64,000 bases of DNA from Enoplosus armatus. Taxonomy: Eukaryota > Chordata > Actinopteri > Centrarchiformes > Enoplosidae. A program made the position numbers and the translations under genes. This document shows, in pieces, positions 37,898 through 47,031 of this stretch; position 1 is the first letter of the stretch, and every line of letters starts with the position of its first letter. The stretch covers positions 15,717,501 through 15,781,500 of the forward strand of contig NC_092191.1 in assembly GCF_043641665.1 (NCBI RefSeq), read 5' to 3'. The notes under the pieces were generated by a model. That model searched no databases and was not told the origin of the DNA. It saw only the letters and a program-made list of their open reading frames with translations.

Positions 37898-40800
37898 TCA
37901 GTCACTGTCAAACTTAATAGAGTTGATTGTGGTGGAAATGGCTCCGCCGCGGTAGCTTCCCCTCTTCTTCTTCGTCTTTTCATGGCGGAATGACTTGCCT
38001 TTGGTGAACTTGAGTACATCGTTAGCTTTCTGGCCCCAGTCCCCTTTGGCTCCAAACTGGAGTAGCAAAAGACAAATGAACACGTTGTTTGATTTAACAT
38101 TATTGGGTCACCTGAGCAATCTTAGTGTGCAGTGCTGCTGTAAGAATGATGTTACTGAACTCACCTTTGCATCAAAAGAGTTGTTTGTAAGACGGGGATC
38201 CACATCTACGTCTTCCTCTCTTATTCTACGGAACGGTATGTTGGAAGACTGAAAGACAAGTTATTTCCATCAAATTATAACTCTTCACTTTTACCCAGCA
38301 GCCATCGGTTTAATGTGTTTTGACTGAAGTTCCAGTCTCTAGCAGGTCTTACCTTCTTATTGGCTTTAGGAAATGTCTGAGGAGTGGTTGTTGCTTTCTT
38401 GTTTTTTGGTGTCGTGACTTCTGTTTCTTCCTCTTTGCTTTCTGATGATTCACCACCTCTTTTTCTCTTTCCATTGGTACCTGCATGAATCGGAGGACAA
38501 AGAGTTACTTTGCTCATATTAGAGCTGAACAATTGTGCACCAGTCAACACTAAAAGAGTTCCATAAACTTAAAATGCATGAACCCCAATAAAGGTGGGGT
38601 AAAAAGCAGTAAGCATAACCTTTCTAGTAATGGCTGTTTAAGTGTGCAGTTTACCCAATAACACATTTGATCTCCCTGTTAAATGGCCACATCGTGTTCA
38701 GCATTTATTTGAGACCTACCATTTGTTGTAGGGGTGTTGGGTGCTGTGGCTGCTTTGCGCGGTGCTTCCTCCTCATCTGATGAGCTGTCTGAGGAGCTGC
38801 TCTCTTTAGGTTTAGCTGCTGGTGTCGTCTTGGCTGTTGCCGTACTTTTACTGGCCTCTTCTTCCTCTTCAGAGCTGCTGTCACTGGAGGAGGACTCTGC
38901 TGGCTTTGCTGGGGCCTTGGCTGCGGCCTTGGGTGTTGCTGCTTTGGGTGTTGCTGCCTTGCCGTTGGTGACTGCAGGCTTAGCAGGGGTGGACTTTGTC
39001 TCCGTCTCAGATTCAGAGCTGTCCGAGGAGTCAGAGCTGCTCTCCTCAGCCTTCTTTGTTGGGGCTGCAGCTGCCTTCGTGGCTGCTGGCTTGGGTACTG
39101 GCGCTGCCTTCTTGGGCTCTTCCTCATCACTGGAGCTGTCATCACTGGAGTCTGCAGGAGCCTTGGTGACAGCAGGGGCAGGTTTCTTGGCCGCTACTGG
39201 AGCTTGTTTCTTGACTGCAGGTTTGGCTGCCTCACTCTCTGAGTCTGAGCTGTCACTGTCAGAGCTACTGTCTGCTGCTGCCCCAGGCTTTGCTGCAGGC
39301 TTTGCAGCTGGGGTAGCTGGTTTAGCTGCTGCAGGCTTGGCTTTCACTGGTTCTTCATCCTCAGAGGAGGAGTCAGAGTCTGAGCTGCTCTCCTCTGCTG
39401 CAGCAGGCTTTGCTGCAGCAGGCTTTGCTGCAGGAGTAGCAGGCTTTGAGGCTGGCGTAGCTGGTTTAGCTGCTGCAGGCTTGGCTTTCACTGGTTCTTC
39501 ATCCTCAGAGGAGGAGTCAGAGTCTGAGCTGCTCTCCTCTGCTGCAGCAGCAGGCTTTGCTGCAGGGGTAGATTTTTTGGTCGCTGTAGGTTTAGCCACT
39601 GCAGGTTTAGCCTTGACTGGTTCTTCATCCTCAGAGGATGAGTCTGACTCTGAGCTGCTCTCTGCTGCAGCCGCGGGCTTTGCTGCAGGGGTAGCAGGCT
39701 TTGAGGCTGGCGTAGCTGGTTTAGCTGCTGCAGGTTTAGCCTTAGCTGGTTCTTCCTCATCCTCAGAGGATGAGTCTGACTCTGAGCTGCTCTCTGCTGC
39801 AGCAGTGGGCTTTGCTGCAGGAGTAGCAGGCTTTGAAGCTGGGGTGGCTGGTTTAGCTGCTGGCTTGGCTTTCACTGGTTCTTCCTCAGAAGAGTCTGAA
39901 TCAGAGCTGCTCTCTGCTACCTTGGCTGCAGGCTTAGACGCAGCAGAAGGTGTTGGTGGGGCTGCAGCTTTAGTGGCAGGTTTTACTGGAGCCTCATCGT
40001 CAGAGCTGCTATCTGAATCTGGGATGAACAAATATTTTGAAACATTTGTAGACAGCAGATAGACCCATTAATGTACAGTTGCCAGATTATTTGGTACACT
40101 TAACCAAAACTAATGCGGCCTGAAACTTGCTTCATACTTTCCGTGTTCGCATGGCGTAAATTTCGTCATCTACAAATGTCCGTAGGTTCCACGTGTAGCC
40201 CAAAATTACATTACTTGATAGGATGTATCAAAATTGTAACCCCATTTATATCGATGAGGGTAGGTTAAATAACAAAAACACCTCTCAGTTCAGGAAACAC
40301 TGAACAGTATAACTTCATGAAGGAGGATTTGTTGCAGGACTGCATTAGTTTTCAAGGGAGTGTATGTAACAAGGCAGGGGTAACATTTAAGAACATAACT
40401 GACTAAATGTTGAATACTACCCGTGATCCCACCACAAACTGGTGGTATGTCACTCTTTTACAGAAATGTTGAGCCCACAAAATCTGTTGTGTCTTACCTG
40501 AGCTTGAGGACTCGTCTTTCTTAGCTGGGGTAGTCTTGGCAGGTGCAGGTTTAGCTGCAGGCTTCTTTGCACTCTCCTCCTCCTCTGAACTTGAATCTTC
40601 CTCTGAAGAGTCCTCTTTAGCAGTTATGACTTTAGCTGCAACAGGTTTAGCTGGAGCAGCCTTAGCAGGAGTCACCTTTGCTGCAGGTTTCTTCACCTCC
40701 TCTTCCTCCTCTGAACTTGATGAATCTGAGTCTTCTTTTTTAGCAGGGGCAGCCTTGGCTGGGGCTGCTTTCGCTGGGGTGACTTTGGCTGCGGGCTTCT

Positions 40801-43800
40801 TTGCCTCCTCTTCATCGGAGCTTGAATCTGGAAAGACATAGGCATGAAGAAAAATATTTGTCACACGCATCGGATCACGCATAATAAAATGACTGACTGG
40901 GATTCTGATAGTTACCTGAGCTCTCAGAGCTGGACTCCTGCTTCTTTGCAGCAGGTTTGGTCACACCAGGTTTGGCAGCAGTGGCCTTGACTGGTGCAGG
41001 TTTTGCTGTGAGGGTTACAATGCTGTTAGACATGCCATTAAAAACACTGACACTTTAAGTGAAGAAAGGTGGGCACCTCTTACCAGCTACTTTCTTCTCT
41101 TCTTCCTCGTCACTGCTGTCATCACTGCTGTCTGAGGAGTCGCTCTCCTTCGCCTTGCTGGCTGCTGGTGCAGCTGGAGCTTTCTGGACTGAAGCAGGAG
41201 GAGGGACTGCGCTGTACGCTCCTACCAAGACAAAGGAAACTGAGCCTTGGTACAATTATACAGTATTTTAAGCACTTATGACCAGGTGATAAACTCCTGA
41301 CATCATCTCGTCTTCAGATAGACACATGGTGGACTGTCGGTCATGGATGGAAGAATGGAAATGGCCATGAGGAGGAGGTACTATGATGTCGGCGCACATG
41401 GACAACACCCATAAAGAAATAAGCATGGAAAACATTGAATTTAACTACTTTTCATGTAGCACTGTTTGACTTGGGCATGCTGTTAACAACATGCGAAAGC
41501 TGCGCTTGAATGTCACTGCTCTTCCCAGTACCACACATCTTTTGTAACTGGACATTGTCAGGCTGTAATTGTGTAGTGTGTGGACGCCACTGAGCATACA
41601 AAAGTTAAAAAAAGTATAAAAACACACCTGCTTTAGGTTTTTTGCTGGGCGGAGCCTCATCTTCAGATGAAGAGTCCTCACTGCTTGATTCAGCAGCAGC
41701 TGCAGGTGCAGCAGCCTTAACTGGGGTGGGTTTGACTGGAGCCTATGAGGACACGAGAAGTAAGCAGTTAGTCTGCTGTACACTTTACCTACTACAATCA
41801 CTACTTGACTGTGCTTGCCCAACAATATTCTAACCTCTGGTTAATAAAGATCAACAAAAACATATAAGAATTAAGATATAGCCAGATTCCTTAGCATACC
41901 TTGGCTGGTTCTTCATCTTCAGAATCTGAGGAACTATCTTCACTGCTGCTCTCCTGCTTTTTCTGAGCTACACCTTTAGCAGGAACAGCTGCTTTGGGTG
42001 TTGTGACTGCACCAGCCTTGGGTTCTATTATTCAGAGGTAAATTAGACAAAATGCATTTTTATTATCATCTCAAATTTAGTTCACAATTAAAGACAATTG
42101 CATTACAGAGTATTAATGACTCCTGGCTATAAACTCACTTGGTGCAGGGGCTTTGGCGGGCTGCTCATCCTCAGAGTCAGATTCTTCACTGCTAGAGCTG
42201 CTGTCTTTCTTCCTCGAGCTGCCTGCAGCAGGAGCAGCAGGCGGCTTCAAGGGAGCCTACATGCAGAAATGTGTTTTTAATAATAGCATAAACCCACAAA
42301 CATAGCCTTGCAGCAATTACTGGATCTGGGATGAATCTTTAATTTGAACATTTCCTCCTACCTTTGCAGGAGCCTTCTCCTCCTCTGAGTCACTAGAGTC
42401 TTCACTGCTGCTGGATGCAGCTTTAGCAGCTGCTGTTGCTGCTGCTTTAGCAGGCACCACCTTGGCTGCTAAAACAGAAATGTAATTCGATATTGCTGTA
42501 GAAGGTTTCAGAATGGCACATTACTGACAGAATTCAACCAGCCTTGTCAGTTCTGTGTCAAACATATTGATATTACCTGCAGGGGCTGCCTTAGTTGATT
42601 TTGCAACAGCTTCTTCGTCCTCGCTGCTCGACTCTTCGCTGCTGGAGCTCTCTGTACTGGTTTTTGCTTTCTTGGCGGATGGACCGTTTGTAGCTTCAGA
42701 CTTGTTGGTAGACGCTTTTCGTTTCTTGGTTTCAGGAGACCTAGGGAGACCCATATTGATATTAAAAGGGGGGAATCTACACTGGAATAGACTTAATCTG
42801 CCATTAGTAAAATAAACAGCTTAGATTTTATTTTTTAAATATGACCAGTTCTCTCCTCAAGCCGAACAGAAGGGAGCAGCTGCAAAGAGAGCAAATAAGC
42901 CCTAGGATATTGGGAGAGCAGCAGTAGTGATTTACAAATTAATTTAAATGCATTTAAAATTGGATATGGGGATACTTTTTGTTTCACAACTGTAAGCCAG
43001 GTGAGCGAAGATCAATCACAAATTCAAGCGTTTGGGCATCAAACGTCACCTGATAATGCCACCAGTTCAAGCACTGCTCTCCTGCTGAGGAGGACAGTGC
43101 CTTTACTTGCAGACATTGGCTTAACAGTCCAAAACACAGTGTCAAGTCTGTTTTAGGTTAGATTGTTTTGTTTTGAGGTTTTGACAGTAACTTGGACAAC
43201 GTATCTACATGTTAGCAGTGACATCATTTGATAGGGAAACGAAGCGACCCACAAAGCTGGCTTGACGATATTTTCATTGTATTGTTATTAGTAAAACCGA
43301 AATTAACGTTAGCATTAACAGAGCGAGTAAAAAGACAATAAGCAACTCACTTCACCCAGAAGTTGTAGATGTCGACGAGGCTTTCTTCATTTTGATCCTG
43401 TGGAGCCTGTAGAGAGACACGTGAAGCACTGACTTAGCCAAAAACTGTTTTAAAGTTTGTAGCTTTATCAGTTGCAATTACCTACAATGTAAATCACTGT
43501 ATGATTCCCATTCACAATGTAACGTTGATGAGAAGGTTATTTAGTACAAGACAAACAAGAGGCAGCTGAAACACAACTTGTGCCCCTACACGTGCGGTCT
43601 CATAGGTACATAGCTATAACGTCAGGTTAACGTTGCTCCTCGTGCAGCCTTTCTGAACAACTTCGCGTCAAAGCACCTGGAGACAGACAGCACGTCCTAC
43701 TGACTGTCAACCACACAAGGTGAGCCGCTTACCACTTTAGTCTGTTTCAGAAACTGCTGAGCCGCCTTGGTGAACTTGTTCTCCAACAGAAACGAATATA

Positions 43801-43843
43801 CGCATTTGTAAAGATCGCTCGGCTTCGACTTTTCCGCCGCCAT
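37898..43843 (-). CDS. nolc1: Nucleolar and coiled-body phosphoprotein 1 (Nopp140)
   Basis: Chaperone-like scaffold of nucleoli and Cajal bodies that binds box C/D and H/ACA snoRNPs. Coding exons in transcript order: 43733-43843, 43351-43406, 42577-42740, 42362-42468, 42139-42256, 41900-42024, 41628-41742, 41084-41221, 40916-41005, 40498-40827, 38720-40018, 38353-38480, 38165-38248, 37898-38056. All borders are GT-AG and in phase, giving 3024 nt (1007 residues; human 699). The N-terminus holds a LisH-type helix pair ([17 protein letters not shown]), then the DIYNFWVK motif. The centre alternates acidic serine clusters (CK2-type) with Lys/Ala/Pro-rich segments, often one pair per exon. The last three exons encode the conserved C-terminal domain ending [10 protein letters not shown] and NSIKFDSD. 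The start ATG has a good context and matches the usual MA start; the open frame extends upstream but is not conserved. Confidence 0.96.
39300..39910 (-). repeat. nolc1: Coding tandem repeat in nolc1 exon 11
   Basis: Five imperfect units recur at spacings of about 126-144 bp, marked by a GGTTCTTC block at 39349, 39493, 39619, 39748 and 39877. All spacings are multiples of three, so each unit adds one acidic-serine plus Ala/Pro/Lys block of 42-48 residues. The similarity at DNA level, including silent sites, points to recent duplication. Length variation between alleles is likely. Confidence 0.85.
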
Positions 43844-44416
43844 CTTCACCACGCTCCTTCTGGAAGAGAAGGAAGTGAACGGAACACTCACTTGTGAGCA
43901 TGTGCGCAGACGCACAATGACGACGTCATACTCGTCATGCTGCTTCGGACGCGTCATATGCTTGCTCCAGACACTTTGTGAACAGAATTAATTCATTAAC
44001 AATAACATCATTCTTTATACATATATAAACGTTATAGCTCTGGATTTCGGTCCGGTGGCAGGAAACCGAATTAGCGTGACCTCACCAGCTATCTCATTTT
44101 CCTAACGTGATTTTACATAAAATACGGCTTAAAATGAGAAGCTACTCGTTTATTAAATCAGTATAGTATTGTAGTAAATAAATTATACGTCTTTACTGGT
44201 TTAGCAACACATTTTATACACCGTTCCTCTTATTTTTAATATCTAATTAACCGTGTCATGGTCAATATAGGCGCATGCTTTATACGTCATCACCAAAGAC
44301 CTTTCCTGTCCCTCGTGTCATAACATGGTCGTCTTTGAACTGAGCAATCTGGCAATGACACCAACCCAGTGCCAGCTGAATTAAACGTGTGAATCGAGGA
44401 TTTTTTAGCCGACGCC
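43844..44416. promoter_or_regulatory. Shared divergent promoter of nolc1 and mrps6
   Basis: Only about 570 bp separate the two divergent start codons. On the nolc1 side there are ETS-type GGAAG motifs near 43862-43875, an NRF1-like TGCGCAGACGCA at 43911 (two mismatches) and an ACGTCA CRE half-site at 43923-43928. On the mrps6 side a second ACGTCA lies at 44284-44289. The centre is AT-rich. No TATA box is obvious at either end. Transcription starts are not defined by sequence. Confidence 0.6.
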
Positions 44417-44749
44417 ATGCCTCGCTACGAGCTGGCCCTGATCCTGAAGGCGATGCAGCGGCCGGAGACAGCGGCTGCTCTCCGGCGGACAGTAGAGACT
44501 TTAATGGAGCGGGGCGCGGTGGTGAGGGACCTGGAGAACCTAGGAGAGAGGCTGCTGCCCTACAAGATATCCAAGCACAATCAGAGGCACATCCGAGGGT
44601 CTTACTTTGTGGTCGATTTCTACGCAGCCCCCAGCATCCTCACAGGCTTACTGGATCACCTGCACCGTGATGTGGACGTGGTGAGGCCCACTGTGCTGAA
44701 GAAGGACGCCGAAGTTTCCAGCAGCAACTGCTGTGGCCCCAAAACGTGA
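44417..44749 (+). CDS. mrps6: Small ribosomal subunit protein bS6m (MRPS6)
   Basis: Mitochondrial small-subunit ribosomal protein of the bacterial S6 family. The 110-residue product opens [18 protein letters not shown], identical to the mammalian start. It keeps [17 protein letters not shown] and SYFVVDFYA, the RNA-binding sheet of the S6 fold. The C-terminus after DVDVVRP is short and unlike the 125-residue human protein (it ends NCCGPKT). All coding sequence is in one exon. A good donor (GTAAGG) starts at 44756, seven bases after the stop, and pairs with an acceptor at 46096, suggesting a 3'UTR intron. nolc1 is divergent upstream. An upstream frame of 19 codons (44325-44384) precedes the start. 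Whether this is the ancestral gene or an old retrocopy is open, but the conserved frame argues for function. Confidence 0.93.
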   Translation: MPRYELALILKAMQRPETAAALRRTVETLMERGAVVRDLENLGERLLPYKISKHNQRHIRGSYFVVDFYAAPSILTGLLDHLHRDVDVVRPTVLKKDAEVSSSNCCGPKT

Positions 44750-44924
44750 TTGAATGTAAGGAATGGTGGATGTGGACAAAGACAGGTGCATCAGTACTAA
44801 CCATGCATCTGTTTAAATACCTGTTAAATACCGCAGGAGTGATGTTTTCATCCACACCTGCGTGCACCAGTAGCCAAAAAGTTGTGGTTCTTGTGTGTGC
44901 ATATGTAACTGTTCATGCTCGGAA

Positions 44925-45275
44925 TTACGGCTGCATCTAAAGAATATTTTCATAATTTATGAATCTTCTGAATCAATCAGTTAATAATTTCTTCAGTAAA
45001 AAGTAAAATACATTGATAAATGCCTAGCACAGGTTAAGATAGAGCTGAGTGTATGATTCCTAAAGTCAAAAAGCTACAGTATTAAATCTAGGATATTAAC
45101 CAAAAAGATCAAACAACTCATTGCATTTGAGAAGTGGTGACATCAAAGGTTTTTCTGTTTGCATAAATTAATCGATCATTATGCATGATTTTAGGCAGCA
45201 GGACTGTCCCTCAAATAAGAAGGTATCCAAAGGATTTTGATCGACTAATAGATTAGTAGATTAAATCTAAAAATC
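44925..45275. repeat. Degenerate teleost repeat with ATTAATCGATTA-like ends
   Basis: GGCTGCATCTAAAGAATATT at the left edge resembles the usual start of the family also seen at 33680 (GGCTGCAACTAACGATTATT from memory). AATTAATCGATCATT near 45167 and GATCGACTAATAGATTAGTA near 45239 resemble its other end. The interior is decayed or replaced. Confidence 0.5.
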
Positions 45276-45865
45276 TGTGAAATTGTTTCATTTCCAAGTA
45301 ATGACATCAATGAAGCTGTTGGTCAAAATGCTGAAAAAAACAGGCCTGGCGATTGAGAGACAGACAGAGCAAAAACACAAGTCAGGCCAAAGGCACATAC
45401 CACCACAGGATCACAGGGGTGAACTCACTATGGATGTATATCAGGGGCCAAACAAATGGAAATCCAAGAGCTGACATGCCAAAGATGTTTGGACACACTA
45501 TTACATCTGTACCGACCAATGCTAGGGATATTTTTTTCTTCTTCAATGACATGTCTCATCATGTGGCAAATGTCGTGTCAATATGTTGGCATGGCAGACA
45601 TAATTGGCTTATTTGGTTTATCACAGATATATCAGTATAACGGTATAGGCTAATTAACCAGAAGTTGCAGTACAGAAATACCAAAAATATGTTAATTTAG
45701 AAACTATGTTGCTATTACATAGTTTGTCCACTAGAAAGCACTGCTGTTTTTTTTTTTTCAGCAGTAAAATGTCAGGCTCGGTACATATATTTGTCACAAT
45801 TCAAGAAAACAAGAAACAACTATCGTGGATCTCTATAAAAACTTAATGGCTTGTGTTTATGATTT

Positions 45866-45889
45866 AAAAAAAAAAAAAAAAAAAAAAAA
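45866..45889. repeat. 24-base poly-A run
   Basis: An uninterrupted A run within the probable mrps6 intron. It could be the tail of a retroposed sequence, but no clear target-site duplication was identified by eye. Confidence 0.9.
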
Positions 45890-46096
45890 CCAGCTACATC
45901 AACAGATACATCATTATTGGATCTCGAAACTCAAGTATCAGCTAGGCTCTAAAATGTGAGTGCAACCTTTCAAGTACTTCTTTAAACATGTTTGTGCAAT
46001 CAATGTCCTTTTACCTACTGTTTTATGGAGCTCATGCTGTGCTGACTGTGCTTTAACTTAACCCTATGTAATGGCTGTTCCCTTTTTGTTTTACAG

Positions 46097-46215
46097 GGTT
46101 CACAGCTCATATCCAGAAGATGTACAGTGTGATGCTTCCCTCTTTGACCTTTTCCATTGCTGTTGTCCTACATTCAGATGTTATGTCATAATAAACTTTT
46201 TTCTATCTTAGTTGC
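46097..46215 (+). other. mrps6: Probable mrps6 terminal 3'UTR exon
   Basis: It begins after a strong acceptor (TTTTTGTTTTACAG) and reaches an AATAAA at 46190-46195 followed by a T-rich downstream element. All frames close quickly and none resembles the S6 C-terminus, so the exon is untranslated if joined to the donor at 44756. It is inferred from splice sites and the polyadenylation signal alone. Confidence 0.5.
46190..46195 (+). terminator. mrps6: Candidate mrps6 polyadenylation signal (AATAAA)
   Basis: AATAAA followed directly by CTTTTTTCTATC, a typical U-rich downstream element, about 840 bp upstream of the psap start codon. Confidence 0.6.
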
Positions 46216-47031
46216 AAGTTTTCCTTGACTTCTTGCTAAAATATTTTACATATTGCGCTCCACATATTTGGTAAAGTGATGGCAATTTCAGTTCTTATTT
46301 TCATTCCAGACCTAGATGTGGTTCATGCAGTTCTGAAACTTTTAAGTGGTTGAGTAGCCATCTGGACTTGATCACTGTCCTCTGAGAAAACACTGTAAGT
46401 AATAAATAACTATGGGCTTGTTAATTTAGTTGGCTGGAATGACATTTATGTTGTGTAAGTCCACCTTTGCTTGGCTATGCTTAATCCAAACACACTAATC
46501 ACACTATACATTTACGGACTAGGGACAATGTAAACTGTTTTAATTCACTGGGTAGAAATTAGCATTGAATCTTGTTGTCTTAAAAATGGCTTTATAGTTA
46601 GATACTGAGAAAAATAAATTACAAGTGGCAAGCCACATAGGCACGACTGGAACTACTGCTGTGTAAAGTAAAAATCCCTAAATTTAGTGTTGAAACCTAA
46701 AGCTGTGGAATAATTAACCCACGTTTCCCCCAAACGTCCCCAGCCACTGCACAACAATTAAAAATCTCACTTGCCTGGTAATTAGATATCGGCGTGTTTG
46801 AATTAAAATGTCTTTCGATTTGGAATACTCTTGACCCTAGTTACTAAATGACCACATCGGACACACCATGACCGAGGCAGAGTCACATGTCATGTTGAGT
46901 AGTCAGCTGACAGTGAGACATCATAAAGGCATCAACAAGCCTCACCGCCTGCATTGCAGTAGTCACCATTCTTCAGTCTACTTCAGCCACTCCGACAAAC
47001 AAACACAGACGAGCCGGGAAACAGCGAAGTC
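46216..47031. promoter_or_regulatory. psap: Intergenic region and psap promoter / 5'UTR
   Basis: This lies between the mrps6 end and the psap ATG at 47032. The distal part is AT-rich and unremarkable. GC content rises from about 46860. The last 60 bp before the ATG are A/C-rich and ATG-free, consistent with a 5'UTR. The start site is not defined. Confidence 0.5.

Larger units (their letters stand above)
44757..46096 (+). other. mrps6: Probable mrps6 3'UTR intron and repeats
   Basis: Bounded by a donor at 44756 and an acceptor TTTTGTTTTACAG ending at 46096. It contains a degenerate copy of the ATTAATCGATTA-type repeat (about 44925-45275) and a 24-base A run at 45866-45889. No coding similarity was found in it. 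Confidence 0.5.

Noticed and set aside
38734..40062. 442-codon plus-strand open frame rich in Ala, Gly, Ser, Leu
   Set aside because: It is the antisense shadow of nolc1 exon 11. The repeated AGC/GAG/GCC codons read without stops on both strands. There is no protein similarity, no independent splice or promoter signal, and the sense frame matches Nopp140.
43844..43957. In-frame upstream extension of nolc1 exon 1
   Set aside because: The frame is open, but the conserved Nopp140 N-terminus starts at the ATG at 43843, which has a strong context. The upstream residues lie in the promoter region and resemble nothing in the family.
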